DNA of 64,000 nucleotides from Haberlea rhodopensis (Eukaryota > Streptophyta > Magnoliopsida > Lamiales > Gesneriaceae): NCBI GenBank assembly GCA_907163345.1, contig CAJQUN010000003.1:30395879-30459878 (forward strand), read 5' to 3'. Made by a program: the position numbers and the translations under genes. The notes below the pieces were generated by a model that ran no database searches, was not told the origin of the DNA, and worked only from the letters and a program-made list of their open reading frames with translations. Shown here piece after piece: positions 11,455 to 22,171 of this stretch (the first letter of the stretch is position 1; every line of letters starts with the position of its first letter).

Positions 11455-13555
11455 ATGTCTTCTTCTGACGATATTTCGAAGACTATAGACATGTTCGAGG
11501 AAGAGGGTATCCTGGGTCCCTCTCCTCGACATTCTTCTTCCTCTGATAGTGAGGAGACTTCCAGCTCGTCGACAGCCCCTGACGCTCGTAGAGAGGAGCT
11601 TCAGGCTGCGACAGAGCAGGATCTGATAAAAGCCCGCGTTCCTTGGTTTGAGATATTTGAATCAGGGATTAAATCGCAACGGCACATATCCAGTATCCAA
11701 ACTAAATGGGGGATTTCAGAGGGGACATCTATTATTGTTCCCCCTCCCGGATCTCGCCCCCACTTGCCTCCCGTGGGTTATTTTCCCTTCTACTTAGACC
11801 AACTTCGAGGGGAACTTCGCTTTCCTATCCCTTCTTTCTTTGTAGATGTTGCTTCCTACTTTGCCATTTCTCTAAGTCAGTTGTTCCCCAACAGTTATAG
11901 ATTGTTGGCGGGTTTCTACATAGTCCTATCCTTTTTTGGCTTTTCCCCGACTCCCGAACTCTTTCATTGTTTCTTTCAATTAAATCGAAAAGAGATCGGG
12001 CTTTTTTATTTTTCTCCCGAACAGGGATGGGTTTTCTGAAAAATTACCCCTCTTCCATAAAAAATGGAAAATATTTTTCTTCTTTGCTCGCCCACTCCAA
12101 CCCTGGGACTGTCACATGGAGTGGAAAGAAAACTTACCGAAGGGCAAGTCAATCAAGGGGCTACTTGAGGGAGAAACATATCTATCGGTTCGTCATAAGC
12201 TTCGCGATCAGTGTTTTAACCTTGGGGAGCTGATTGACGACGGACTGCTGTACTTGTTCCAGCTTAGTCCTAAGGGTGTTTCCCTAAAAACGTCCCTCGG
12301 TGAGTATTTACCGAGCATCTTGCTTTGTTTGCTTATTTTGTTTTAACATGCTTTGAATAATTTCTATGATGTTTCGCTTCTTGCAGAAGCCAAGATGCTG
12401 AAAGCCAAGATTGCTGCTAGCCTGAAGAAAATTACCGCACCAGAGAAGGATACTAAACCGACCACTGACACAAACCCTCCACCATCTGTTACTCCTGCTC
12501 CCCTCGAAGAGGTGATTGAAGTACCTGAGGCTGAAGCCTTGATTCCCCGATCACTGAAGAGGGCGGCCCCTGAGGGCCAGGGCTCTTCCTCTAAACTTCA
12601 TCCCCCCAAGAAAACTCCCCCCCCGAATCTCCCTTACCCACCGAGCTAATCCATCTCTTCAGACTCGGGCTACTTCTCAACCTGCCCCTGGTGGTTCTAG
12701 CTCTTCTCGTCCAACCTCCAGATATCACATACCTGATTGGATTTATCCCCCCAACGTCCCCATTCTGAGAAAACCGGACCCCAAAATTTCCCATTCTATT
12801 ATTTGCAATTGGGCCAATTCTCCCGACCGCAAATACCTTGGAGGATTGGCCTTCAGCAATTTGATAAATGATTTTTCCACCTCCCTCACTCAGGTACCTT
12901 ATATCCATTTCCATCTGATAAACTTTTTGTCTTCGGTATATTAACTTCGTTTATTTGCTTGCAGACCAATCTAATGGCTGGCGAGATTATGACTCGCTTC
13001 CAATCCATGAGATCCTCAGATGGGGAGAATCAGAAACATCTTAAACAGCTAGAAGGTATCGGTGAGGAGATGAAGAAATCCATAAAGCTACTGGAAGAGC
13101 GATACTCTGCTGCTGTTGTTACTCGAGATAAGGCAGTGGCAGCTCTCGAGGAAGCGCACGGTAAATTAGCCGACTTTGAGGGGGCTAACACCACTTTATC
13201 CGGGCAATTCAGGTCCGTGACTGAAGAGAATAAATCCCTCTTAGAACAACTTTCACAAGAGAGATCACTGCGAGCTGAAGAGAACAATCCCTTTCTGAAC
13301 AGCTTGATCAGGAGAAACTATCTCGGGCTACTCAGAATCGAAGAATCCTGGCTCATCAAGAAAGAAGAGTTTATGAAGTCTGAGGAGTATGGTGATATTC
13401 TGGGCGAACGCGCTGCTAAGTTCCTTAACTATGGCTTTGAAGCGTCTGTTCGTCAATTTAAAGCCGCTGGCTATCCTCCTGAAGGAACTTCAACAGACTT
13501 TATAAATGTTGATGAGGCCCTGAATACCGTTCCCGATGAATTCCTCCAGTTGTAA
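11455..13555 (+). CDS. antisense extra gene of the Tat element (three exons, frame broken)
   Basis: Runs opposite to gag-pol between pol and the 3' LTR. Inferred exons are 11455-12299, 12387-12893 and 12965-13555. Donors are CTCG/GTGAGT at 12300 and CAG/GTACCT at 12894, with acceptors TTGCAG at 12386 and 12964. Exon 1 starts with an acidic Ser-rich region (MSSSDDISKTIDMFEEEG) and then shows the domain known in databases as a plant 'putative gypsy type transposon' region, with PFYLDQLRGELRFPIP and LFYFSPEQGW. Exon 2 is Pro/Thr-rich. Exon 3 is a long predicted coiled coil (about 12990-13290) with a C-terminal tail ending FLQL. Frameshifts near 12037, near 12080 and in a C-run near 12615 break the frame. 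Function unknown; such extra genes are reported for Tat-clade elements. Confidence 0.72.
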
Positions 13556-13779
13556 ATTTAGGGATGTACCCTTTTTGTTTTAAAATTGTAATCTTTGGAC
13601 CATGATATTATGACTTTCCCTGTCTTCTTACACTCTTGTGCAAACTAGTCTCTCCAACAAGCGAACTTTTTAGAAAATATCCCAAAGTAATGAATATAAC
13701 AGAACTCGGGGAAAAGACATCCCGAGCAGATAGATATGATCGGGTTTTAGAGAAAACATCCCCAGCATAATAAGGTGAT

Positions 13780-15578
13780 ACAATTTCAAGTTCAAACGTT
13801 GACCAAACATCCCGATCCAACGATTAAACCGAACATAAGCTCGCTACCCCCGAGCACAATAACATGGTATTTTCAAGTTTAAACGTTGACCAAACATCCC
13901 GATCCAACGAGTAAACGATGGTGTTTTCAAGTTTAAACGTTGACCAAACATCTCGATCCAACGATTAACCCGAACATTGCTCGCTACCCCGAGCATAATC
14001 ACATGGTATTTTCAAGTTTAAACGTTGACCAAACATCCCGATCCAACGAGTAAACGATGGTGTTTTCAAGTTTAAACGTTGACCAAACATCCCGATCCAA
14101 CGATTAACCCGAACATTGCTCGCTACCCCGAGCATAATCACTTAGTCCCATTTTAGGTTCAAATACAGACCAAACTTCCCGATCCTGTATTTAACCTGCC
14201 AACAATGGACTATAATAACATAAGCTCGCTACCCCGAGCACAATAACATGGTATTTTCAAGTTTAAACGTTGACCAAACATCCCGATCCAACGAGTAAAC
14301 GATGGTGTTTTCAAGTTTAAACGTTGACCAAACATCCCGATCCAACGATTAACCCGAACATTGCTCGCTACCCGAGCATAATCACTTAGTCCCATTTTAA
14401 GTTCAAATACAGACCAAACTTCCCGATCCTGTATTTAACCTGCCAACAATGGACTATAATAACATAAGCTCGCTACCCCGAGCACAATAACATGGTATTT
14501 TCAAGTTTAAACGTTGACCAAACATCCCGATCCAACGAGTAAACGATGGTGTTTTCAAGTTTAAACGTTGACCAAACATCCCGATCCAACGATTAACCCG
14601 AACATTGCTCGCTACCCCGAGCATAATCACTTAGTCCCATTTAAGTTCAAATACAGACCAAACTTCCCGATCCTGTATTTAACCTGCCAACAATGGACTA
14701 TAATAACATAAGCTCGCTACCCCGAGCATAATCACTTAGTCCCATTTTAGGTTCAAATACAGACCAAACTTCCCGATCCTGTATTTAACCTGCCAACAAT
14801 GGACTATAATAACATAAACTCGCTACCCCGAGCACAATAACATGGTATTTTCAAGTTTAAACGTTGACCAAACATCCCGATCCAACGAGTAAACGATGGT
14901 GTTCTCAAGTTTAAACGTTGACCAAACATCCCGATCCAACGATTAACCCGAACATTGCTCGCTACCCCGAGCACAATAACTTAGTCCCATTTTAGGTTCA
15001 AATACAGACCAAACTTCCCGATCCTGTATTTAACCTGCCAACAATGGACTATAATAACATAAGCTCGCTACCCCGAGCATAATCACTTAGTCCCATTTTA
15101 GGTTCAAATACAGACCAAACTTCCCGATCCTGTATTTAACCTGCCAACAATGGACTATAATAACATAAGCTCGCTACCCCGAGCATAATCACTTAGTCCC
15201 ATTTTAGGTTCAAATACAGACCAAACTTCCCGATCCTGTATTTAACCTGCCAACAATGGACTATAATAACATAAGTTCGCTACCCGAGCACAATAACATG
15301 GTATTTTCAAGTTTAAACGTTGACCAAACATCCCGATCCAACGAGTAAACGATGGTGTTCTCAAGTTTAAACGTTGACCAAACATCCCGATCCAACGAGT
15401 AAACGATGGTGTTTTCAAGTTTAAACGTTGACCAAACATCCCGATCCAACGATTAAACGATGGTGTTCTCAAGTTTAAACGTTGACCAAACATCCCGATC
15501 CAACGAGTAAACGATGGTGTTTTCAAGTTTAAACGTTGACCAAACATCCCGATCCAACGATTAAACCGAACATTGATC
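13780..15578. repeat. higher-order tandem repeat array in the Tat element (54-bp and 106-bp units)
   Basis: Two unit types alternate. A 54-bp unit centres on AAACGTTGACCAAACATCCC; four copies follow at exact 54-bp steps from about 15351 to 15570. A 106-bp unit contains CTCGCTACCCCGAGCA and ACAGACCAAACTTCCCGATC. Larger 244-245-bp blocks (one 106-bp plus two or three short units) repeat at 14223, 14467, 14711, 14817 and 15062. The two types share GACCAAAC-TTCCCGATCC, so one is probably derived from the other. The 54-bp period is a multiple of three, which creates long spurious open frames. I do not consider these coding. Confidence 0.92.
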
Positions 15579-15639
15579 GATAACAGGAAATTTATTTATT
15601 TCGGAAATACATATGGGAACAGTAACGATAACTGAAAGA

Positions 15640-16150
15640 TTACACAAAATACTTTCTTAAATTATGAATGTTCCAAGGTCTCACCAGTTCCCGACCTTCG
15701 CGATCTTCCAGCCTGTAGGCTCCTCTTCCAATCACCCCTTTTATTTTATAAGGGCCTTCCCATTTGGGTGCTAACTTCTTTACCTCCCCCGCGGGATTGA
15801 TTCTTCGCAGCACCAGATCTCCCACTTGAAAAGCCCTCGGGTGAACCCTCCGATTATAAGCATTGGTCACCCTTATTTTATACAATTCCACTTTAGCCAA
15901 GGCTTTCTCCCTCAATTCCATAATCCCGTCTAACTCCAACTTCCTTTTTTCTTCATTCTGGTCGGGGTCGTAGCTCTGTATTCGAAGAGATTCAACTCCA
16001 ATTTCTGCTGGAATGAGGGCCTCAGATCCATATACTAAGCTATATGGAGTCTCTCCTGTAGATACTCGAGGAGTCGTTCTATAGGCCCATAAGACCCCGG
16101 GTAATTCATTTACCCACTCCCCTCGAGCCCCTTCTAGTCTTGTTTAGATC
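15640..16150 (-). pseudogene. Tat pol, integrase C-terminal part (separated from pol by a stop and a frameshift)
   Basis: The minus-strand frame 15640-15939 encodes the integrase C-terminal domain, with RAFQVGDLVLRR, APKWEGPYKIKGV and a terminal NIHNLRKYFV. It is the continuation of the integrase catalytic core upstream. Between them, a TAA stop at about 16144-16146 replaces a sense codon in the stretch after VLHGI. A frameshift near 16290 removes the end of the catalytic core from the main pol frame. No chromodomain is visible at the C-terminus, as is usual for this clade. Confidence 0.75.
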
Positions 16151-16225
16151 CCGTGCAATACAATCCGATTAATCACTTCCGCCTGCCCATTTGCTTGAGG
16201 ATAGGCGACTGAAGTGAAGACTTGT

Positions 16226-18943
16226 TTAATTTTCATATCTTTGCACCATTCTTGTATTCTTCCTCCCTGGAATTGTCTTCTTTTTATCGGAAATTATTCT
16301 TCGAGGTATTCCGAAGCGGCATACTATATTTCTCCATAAAAATCTGATGACTTCCTTCTCAGTTATTTTAGCCAATGGTTCGGCTTCCACCCACTTAGTG
16401 AAGTACTCAACGGCTACTACGAGAAATTTTCTCTGCCCTGTAGCGGGAGGAAATGGCCCAACGATATCCATTCCCCATTGGTCAAAGGGGCAGGAAATGA
16501 TGCTACTATTAAGAATTTCCGCAGGTACATGGGATAAATTTGCGTGCCTTTGGCAATTAATGCATTTCTTCACAACTTCTTCAGCATCTTCCCTCATCGT
16601 CGGCCAATAATACCCAGCTCGGATAGATTTCTGATATAACATGTTAGTCCCTACATGATTCCCGCAACATCCTTCATGAATCTCCTTTAATAAATGCTCC
16701 CCTTCTTCCTTCGAGGCACATTGTAAAAAAGGAATTGAGAATCCTTTCTTGAACAACTTGCCTTCTATCAACACAAATCGGTTCCCCATTCTTTTAACCT
16801 TAGCAGCTTCCTTTGGGTCAGAAGGCATAACCTTTGTCTTCAAGAATTTAATAAGATGCTCTCGCCAATCGGATATAATACATGGCTCCATACTCATGAT
16901 GCTATTGACGGATATATGAGAAATTAAAAGCTCTTGCACGAGCACATTCCTGTTCTTCCATTCGTGTACTGAACTAGCCAATTTTGCTAATTCATCGGCA
17001 CGGGTATTCTCCTCCCTTGGTATTTGCATTAATTCCACTTCTTGAAATTGAGCTATCATCGCCCGCACATTTTCTACATACTTTCGAAGTTTCTCCTCTT
17101 TCACCTTATATATCCCCTTCACTTGATGAACGACTAGCATCGAGTCCATAAAAGCTTTTATCTTCATGGCTCCAGCGTCCAATGCTATTTGGAGACCTGA
17201 AATGATAGCTTCAAATTCAGCTTCATTGTTTGAGGATAGAAATCCAAACTGGACGGCAACCCTGATTTCTTCCCCTTCAGGACTAATGAGTATGACACCT
17301 GCTCCACTTCCCAATCGGGTAGATGATCCATCCACAAACAAACTCCACTCTTTTTCTTCCGAAGTATGAGTGACTTCTACCAGAAAATCTGACAGAGCTT
17401 GTGCTTTAATCGTAGTTCGGGGTTGATAAGTGACCTCAAACTCACTCAGCTCTGTGGCCCATTTTACCATCCTCCCTGATATTTCGGATTTGGATAAAAG
17501 TCTACCCAAAGGAGTGTTTGTTATTACCATGATGGGGTGAGACAGGAAGTATGGCCGAAGTCTTCTCGCTGTGGTGACTAGAGCTAAGGCCAACTTTTCA
17601 ATTTCGGGGTATCGCTGCTCGGCTCCTTGCAGGGCTCGGCTGACATAATATACAGGCTGCTGTTGTCCTGATTTTTCTCTGATTAACACGGAACTAATTA
17701 CTTCTTCTGCCACCGATAAATACACGAGAAGTGTTTCTTTGGGCTCAGGCTTGTTTATCAATGGTAACTGAGCCAAATAATCCTTCAAATCCTCGAAGGC
17801 CTTTTGGCACTGGTCATTCCACTCGAACTTGACTCCCTGCCTTAATGCTTTGAAGAAAGGCAAGCTTCGATCGGCTGATCGGGATATAAATCGGCTCAAT
17901 GCCGCTATTCTTCCTGCCAATCTCTGCACTTCATTCAGTGTTCTCGGAGGATTCATTTCTCGTATGGCTCGGATTTTCTCCGGGTTAGCTTCAACACCTC
18001 TTTCCGTAACCATGTATCCTAGAAATTTGCCCCTACGAATACCGAAAGTACATTTTGCGGGATTCAACTTCATGCCAAATTTTCTTAAAGTGTTGAAAAC
18101 TTCTTCCATATCTTTGACCAAGTCCTTGGCTTTTCGGCTTTTGATCAGGACATCATCCACATACACTTCCACATTCCGACCAATTTGTTCTTTGAACATT
18201 TTATCCATCAACCTTTGATAGGTGGCCCCAGCATTTTTCAATCCAAAAGGCATTACTACATAACAAAAAGTTCCCCCTGCTGTTACAAAACTTACTTTTG
18301 ATTGATCTTCCTGTGCCAAAGGGATCTGATGATATCCCTGATAAGCATCCATAAGACATAACAGCTCGTGTCCAGCAGTAGAATCTACAAGCTGATCGAT
18401 CCTGGGCAAGGGATAACAATCTTTGGGACATGCCTTATTCACATCCCTAAAATCCACACACATTCTCCATTTATCACCAGCTTTAGGCACCAAAACTACA
18501 TTTGAAAGCCATGTAGGGAAGCCGATCTCACGAATGTGGCCTGCCTTTAACAACTCTTCTACCTGCTTGGCAATGACAGCGTCTTTTTCTGGTCCAAAAT
18601 GCCTTCTCTTTTGCCTTATTGCCCGAACATTAGGGTCTACATTGAGGCGGTGTTCAGCAATCTCAGGCTTAACTCCCTTTAAATCAGATGTGCTCCATGC
18701 AAATACATCCACATGCTGATTCAAACAATTAACCACTTTTTCTCGTAATTCTGGATCAAGCTGGGAGCCTACCCTAGTAATTCGAGTAGGGTGACCCAGC
18801 TCGATGTTGAGGAACTCCTCTTCGGGTGTTATTCGTTCTTCCTCGCCCCGTTTCCTCTTTTCATTTCCCCTTCGTTCTCTTCCTTCGTTATTCTGCTCTT
18901 TTTCTTGCTTTAACTCTTGCACATCGGGACGAGCTTTGATCAC
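16226..18943 (-). CDS. Tat element pol: reverse transcriptase, two RNase H domains, integrase (truncated)
   Basis: 905 residues. The reverse transcriptase spans about 155-345, with MCVDFRDVNKACPKD at 161, MPFGLKNAGATYQ near 231 and catalytic YVDD at 261-264. A first RNase H follows at about 400-520; its expected catalytic Asp is replaced (LLVYLSVAEE near 406), so it looks inactive. A second RNase H lies at about 533-658, with FVDGSS (Asp 538), NNEAE (Glu 574), FMDS (Asp 600) and ENTRAD (Asp 650), a complete catalytic set. Integrase follows, with the zinc finger at His 756, His 763, Cys 794 and Cys 797 and the first catalytic Asp at 826. A frameshift near 16290 ends the frame inside the integrase core. 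This dual-RNase H layout is typical of the Tat clade. Confidence 0.9.
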   Translation of the reverse strand: MIKARPDVQELKQEKEQNNEGRERRGNEKRKRGEEERITPEEEFLNIELGHPTRITRVGSQLDPELREKVVNCLNQHVDVFAWSTSDLKGVKPEIAEHRLNVDPNVRAIRQKRRHFGPEKDAVIAKQVEELLKAGHIREIGFPTWLSNVVLVPKAGDKWRMCVDFRDVNKACPKDCYPLPRIDQLVDSTAGHELLCLMDAYQGYHQIPLAQEDQSKVSFVTAGGTFCYVVMPFGLKNAGATYQRLMDKMFKEQIGRNVEVYVDDVLIKSRKAKDLVKDMEEVFNTLRKFGMKLNPAKCTFGIRRGKFLGYMVTERGVEANPEKIRAIREMNPPRTLNEVQRLAGRIAALSRFISRSADRSLPFFKALRQGVKFEWNDQCQKAFEDLKDYLAQLPLINKPEPKETLLVYLSVAEEVISSVLIREKSGQQQPVYYVSRALQGAEQRYPEIEKLALALVTTARRLRPYFLSHPIMVITNTPLGRLLSKSEISGRMVKWATELSEFEVTYQPRTTIKAQALSDFLVEVTHTSEEKEWSLFVDGSSTRLGSGAGVILISPEGEEIRVAVQFGFLSSNNEAEFEAIISGLQIALDAGAMKIKAFMDSMLVVHQVKGIYKVKEEKLRKYVENVRAMIAQFQEVELMQIPREENTRADELAKLASSVHEWKNRNVLVQELLISHISVNSIMSMEPCIISDWREHLIKFLKTKVMPSDPKEAAKVKRMGNRFVLIEGKLFKKGFSIPFLQCASKEEGEHLLKEIHEGCCGNHVGTNMLYQKSIRAGYYWPTMREDAEEVVKKCINCQRHANLSHVPAEILNSSIISCPFDQWGMDIVGPFPPATGQRKFLVVAVEYFTKWVEAEPLAKITEKEVIRFLWRNIVCRFGIPRRIISDKKKTIPGRKNTRMVQRYEN

Positions 18944-19517
18944 CCCTTACTTGCCCCACCTCCTCTCCTACTGGAAATTTCATGATTAGATGATAGGTGG
19001 AGGCAACGGCTTCAAAAGCAGCTAGGGCTGGTCTTCCCAATATTATATTGTAAGAAGATGGTGCATCCACAATGAGGAAATTTATCATCTTTGTTTTGAT
19101 CCTTGATGCTTCACCAAGTGTAACTGGTAGAGACACTTGCCCTATCGGGTTTATGACTTCCCCTGCAAATCCGTGCAAGGACGTATTCACCTTCAATATA
19201 GGTAAGCTTCCTAAGTTCATTTGGCTTAATGTACCAAGAAAAAGTACATCCGCCGAGCTCCCTGTGTCCACGAAAATCTTCTGCACATTATAATTAGCCA
19301 CTGTGGCAGAAATAACCAATGCATCATCATGAGGAAAATGAACTCCTTGCAGATCTGCAGGCCCAAAAGATATAGACGGACCCTCATGTACATGATTGGG
19401 GTCAATAGATAGCACTTGAAGCCTCCGGGCGTGATTCCTTCTTGCTCTGTTCGAATCTCCTCCTGACGTTCCTCCAGCTATCATGTGTATAGTTCCCCGA
19501 CTCGGAATATTGTTCAA
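18888..19517 (-). CDS. Tat element aspartic protease
   Basis: Minus-strand frame of 209 residues with the retroviral-type protease signature FVDTGSSADVLF (catalytic Asp at residue 84) and a downstream IILGRPALAAFEA, which matches the ILGR flap-associated motif. The protease releases gag and pol products from the polyprotein. The frame overlaps the start of pol by about 55 bp in another frame, so a shift occurs near 18940. The N-terminus is joined to the RG-rich gag tail by a further shift. Both shifts may be mutations. Confidence 0.8.
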   Translation of the reverse strand: MNNIPSRGTIHMIAGGTSGGDSNRARRNHARRLQVLSIDPNHVHEGPSISFGPADLQGVHFPHDDALVISATVANYNVQKIFVDTGSSADVLFLGTLSQMNLGSLPILKVNTSLHGFAGEVINPIGQVSLPVTLGEASRIKTKMINFLIVDAPSSYNIILGRPALAAFEAVASTYHLIMKFPVGEEVGQVRGDQSSSRCARVKARKRAE

Positions 19518-19532
19518 GGTTTCCTCTTCTCC

Positions 19533-20913
19533 CTATACTATTTCTCCCCGAACTGACCAAGGGACTGGCTGCGGTGCTCCTCTTCCGGGATTTATATTAA
19601 TTCTAGGAGTGAAATTATTATCTTTGAACTCCTCGTTAAATCCCCGCCCTCCATCAGACTCGTTAGATCTTCCACCTCGAAACCCCCCTCCTCGATATCC
19701 TCTTCCTCGGAAGGACCCTCCTCGGATCATTGTTCCTCGGAAAGGTCCCCCCCTATGAGGTCCACCCCGCCCCCTCTTCGGCATACTCTGATTCATTGCT
19801 ACTTCCCGATGAGGTCTCATCGGTAGAAATTGGTCAAAATTTCTTTTGACTGGCTCCACCGGTTTATTCTTTCTGTTTACTTCTTCCCCAGTTTTGCCAT
19901 CTCTTCTTTGCTTCATCCTCTGGGCTTCTTCCAGGTTAATGTATTTAGAAGCTCTTCCAACAATTCATCATAATCAGAAGGTGGCTTTTTTGCCAAAGAT
20001 CGAAATAAGTCTCCTTCTTTTAATCCTTGAGTGAACGCGCTGATTAGTACTTCTGAGGTGACATGCGGAATGTCAAGACATGCATGACTAAATCTTTTCA
20101 GAAAATCTCGAAGAGATTCCTTCTCCGCTTGCTTAATCCCGAATAGGCTAAGAGCTGTTCTTTTGCAACTCCGGCTGCTTGCAAACTGATGCAAAAATAG
20201 AGAACTAAACTTCGGGAAAGAGTCTATGATTCTTGCTGGCAACTGATTAAACCATGCTTGCGCTGCTCCCGATAATGTGGTCAGGAAAACCCGACACTTC
20301 ACTCCATCCGTAAGTTGATGAAGAAACGAAGCGTTTTCAAATCGAGACAGATATTCTTCGGGATCTGTACCACCATCGTAATTTCCCACATTTAAAGCCC
20401 TGAAGTTTGGGGGCAAAGGATCATCAACCACATGGGAGGCAAATGGAGTACTCCTCTGCGGAGGATACAGACGTCCTTCCATCTTATTACGCATCTGCTG
20501 CAGCTCACTTTTCAACTCTTCCATTTGGCGATTTAAAGCTTTATCAGCTTCTTCATTCAAATGATTAGAAATATGTCTAACTTCCTTAGGCTCTTTTTCA
20601 GGTTCTTTTTCAGGTTCTCTTTCAGGCTCTTTTTCAGGTTCCTGCCGGGAAGCCAATTCTTCCCCCTCTTCATCTTGTACATTTTCTTGTTTCTGGGGGG
20701 GGGGGGCATAAATTGCCTCATAATCTCTCCAACAGTTTTGGTTATTATTTCCGTCAAATGCTCCATGGGCATTCCCCCAACAGGAAATGACTGAGGAACA
20801 TGTTGAGATGATCCTGCATCTTCTGGCCCTTCTCCGGGTTCAGCGAACATGTATGGGTGAGAATTGGATCCGTTTCCCCTAGAAGCTTGCCCCCTGCCTT
20901 TACCTCTGGCCAT
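19533..20913 (-). CDS. Tat element gag (frame broken)
   Basis: Three overlapping frames together make one gag. 20913-20557 begins MARGKGRGQASRG and includes EHLTEIITKTVGEIM. 20656-19913 carries a Glu/Lys repeat (PEKEPEREPEKEPEKEP) and then the retrotransposon gag domain, with YDGGTDPEEYLSRFEN, LSGAAQAWFNQLP and KESLRDFLKRF. 19916-19533 is an RG/GGRG-rich tail that probably binds nucleic acid in place of a zinc knuckle, which I do not see. The first shift lies in a 12-13-nt G-run (C-run on the coding strand) at 20694-20707, the second near 19940. The function is the virus-like particle shell. Confidence 0.8.
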
Positions 20914-20975
20914 CTTGCCCTTTGATTTATTTTTCGTTAGAAAATTCGTCTTACTTCAACGCCTTAGATCAAATT

Positions 20976-20993
20976 TTCCCACGGACGGCGCCA
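20976..20993 (-). promoter_or_regulatory. primer binding site of the Tat element
   Basis: On the minus strand, one base after the 5' LTR, the sequence reads TGGCGCCGTCCGTGGGAA. Its first nine bases are complementary to the 3' end of a plant tRNA ending CGGCGCCA (tRNA-Asp is my best candidate). The rest matches less well, so the tRNA identity is uncertain. Confidence 0.65.
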
Positions 20994-20994
20994 A

Positions 20995-21636
20995 TGATGT
21001 GATTCGATATTTTGGCTATAAGGTAAAATAACGTGGTAATGCAAAACAACGATAAACACACCAAGATTTTTTACGTGGAAAACCCTCAAATTGAGAGAAA
21101 AAACCACGGGACCTAGTCCAGTATAAAACTTCACTATAAATATTTATGATTTACAAGATTGTCTGGATGCGAAGAATAATCCCTCAAGGACTTACACGAA
21201 TGTTTTTAGAGAATTTGTAAAAAAGACCGAACAGACACAAATTTGCTCTCTTCGGAGTCTTTTTGCCTAGAAAATTCCAACCCCTGCTATGAAGTTATCT
21301 GAGGGTATTTATAGGACTGCCCTTAGTAACTAACTCGCGGAAAATCAGCCATATGATGTCCTTTGATCGTGGCTTGATGGGAGCCAAGCGTGTCCGAGAA
21401 ATCCGCCCCATTAAAGCACGTTCCATCTCAGCCGGTTAATTAGGTTTAATTATGACCGGGTCTTCCGCTACTCTTTGACCAAAATCCCGAAGAGGGCAAA
21501 TGATGCCCGACAATATGCTGATCAGTATCCTGTGTTCGACAAGCATCTCTTCGGTATAGTTTCTGCTCGACAATTTTACGGTTTGTGTCTTCATAAATGG
21601 ATTTTACCCGAGAAATCAATATGTCATATGACATCA
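20995..21636 (-). repeat. 5' LTR of the Tat element
   Basis: 642 bp with TG..CA ends. It differs from the 10475-11116 copy at six single-base positions. A minus-strand TATA-like CTATAAATAC at about 21306-21316 probably directs transcription of the element. Confidence 0.95.
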
Positions 21637-22140
21637 CTATATATTATGGAAGAACATCACTATAACTATATTTGTTATTCCAAATGTACATTATCAAAAT
21701 AATTTTCAAAAACGTTTGAGAAATGTAATGTTGGAGATCAAATATATTCCACATACATATTTTTTATTTATTAGGAGACAATATTTTATACGAACAAAAT
21801 TTTAAACTTCTATAGACTTTTAAAATTTAGAAGTACAAAATCATAAAATGTTAATTTAAAGTCATTATACGTAAAATTTATCAACAATATATTCTAGTCT
21901 AGAATTTTAATTTTCGTTGGAAATAATATTTTCTCCTTAATATAAATAAAATTGTATATATATTTGGACGATAAATAATAAGTTCAAGCAAATAATAAAT
22001 AAATTCAAAAGTCCAGTCCAATGGGTTTGTGAGGGTTCGAACTGTCAACCTCACTGGAGAATTCAACCGTTGAGACCAACGGTGCTACTATCAAATCAAT
22101 AATTCACTGAAGAATATAGTTATATATATTAATTTAACGC

Positions 22141-22171
22141 GGGGCTGGGCTGGGCAGCCCAGCCCAGCCCC
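22141..22171. repeat. perfect GC-rich hairpin near the hAT right end
   Basis: Two 15-base arms (GGGGCTGGGCTGGGC and its complement) surround a single central base, 12 bp inside the right terminal repeat of the hAT element. Subterminal GC-rich motifs bind transposase in studied hAT elements; whether this one does is inference. Confidence 0.75.

Larger units (their letters stand above)
10475..21636 (-). mobile_element. Tat/Retand-type Ty3/gypsy retrotransposon, complete with both LTRs
   Basis: The 11,162-bp element has 642-bp LTRs at 10475-11116 and 20995-21636. The termini TGATGT and ACATCA are inverted repeats, and the target duplication CTATA is perfect (10470-10474, 21637-21641). Minus-strand order: 5' LTR, primer site, gag, protease, reverse transcriptase, degenerate RNase H, second RNase H, integrase, tandem-repeat spacer, then a plus-strand gene, polypurine tract, 3' LTR. 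Two RNase H domains plus an extra antisense gene after pol are hallmarks of the Tat clade (Retand, Ogre and relatives). LTR divergence is low (6 differences), yet gag and pol carry frameshifts and a stop. Confidence 0.92.

Noticed and set aside
11455..13555. Host gene trapped in the retrotransposon
   Set aside because: Position between pol and 3' LTR, domain type and antisense orientation match the extra gene known in Tat-clade elements.
15242..15547. Open frame with an 18-residue repeat (WIGMFGQRLNLKTPSF)
   Set aside because: The 54-bp tandem unit is a multiple of three, so frames stay open by chance of period. Overlapping frames in another register are equally open.
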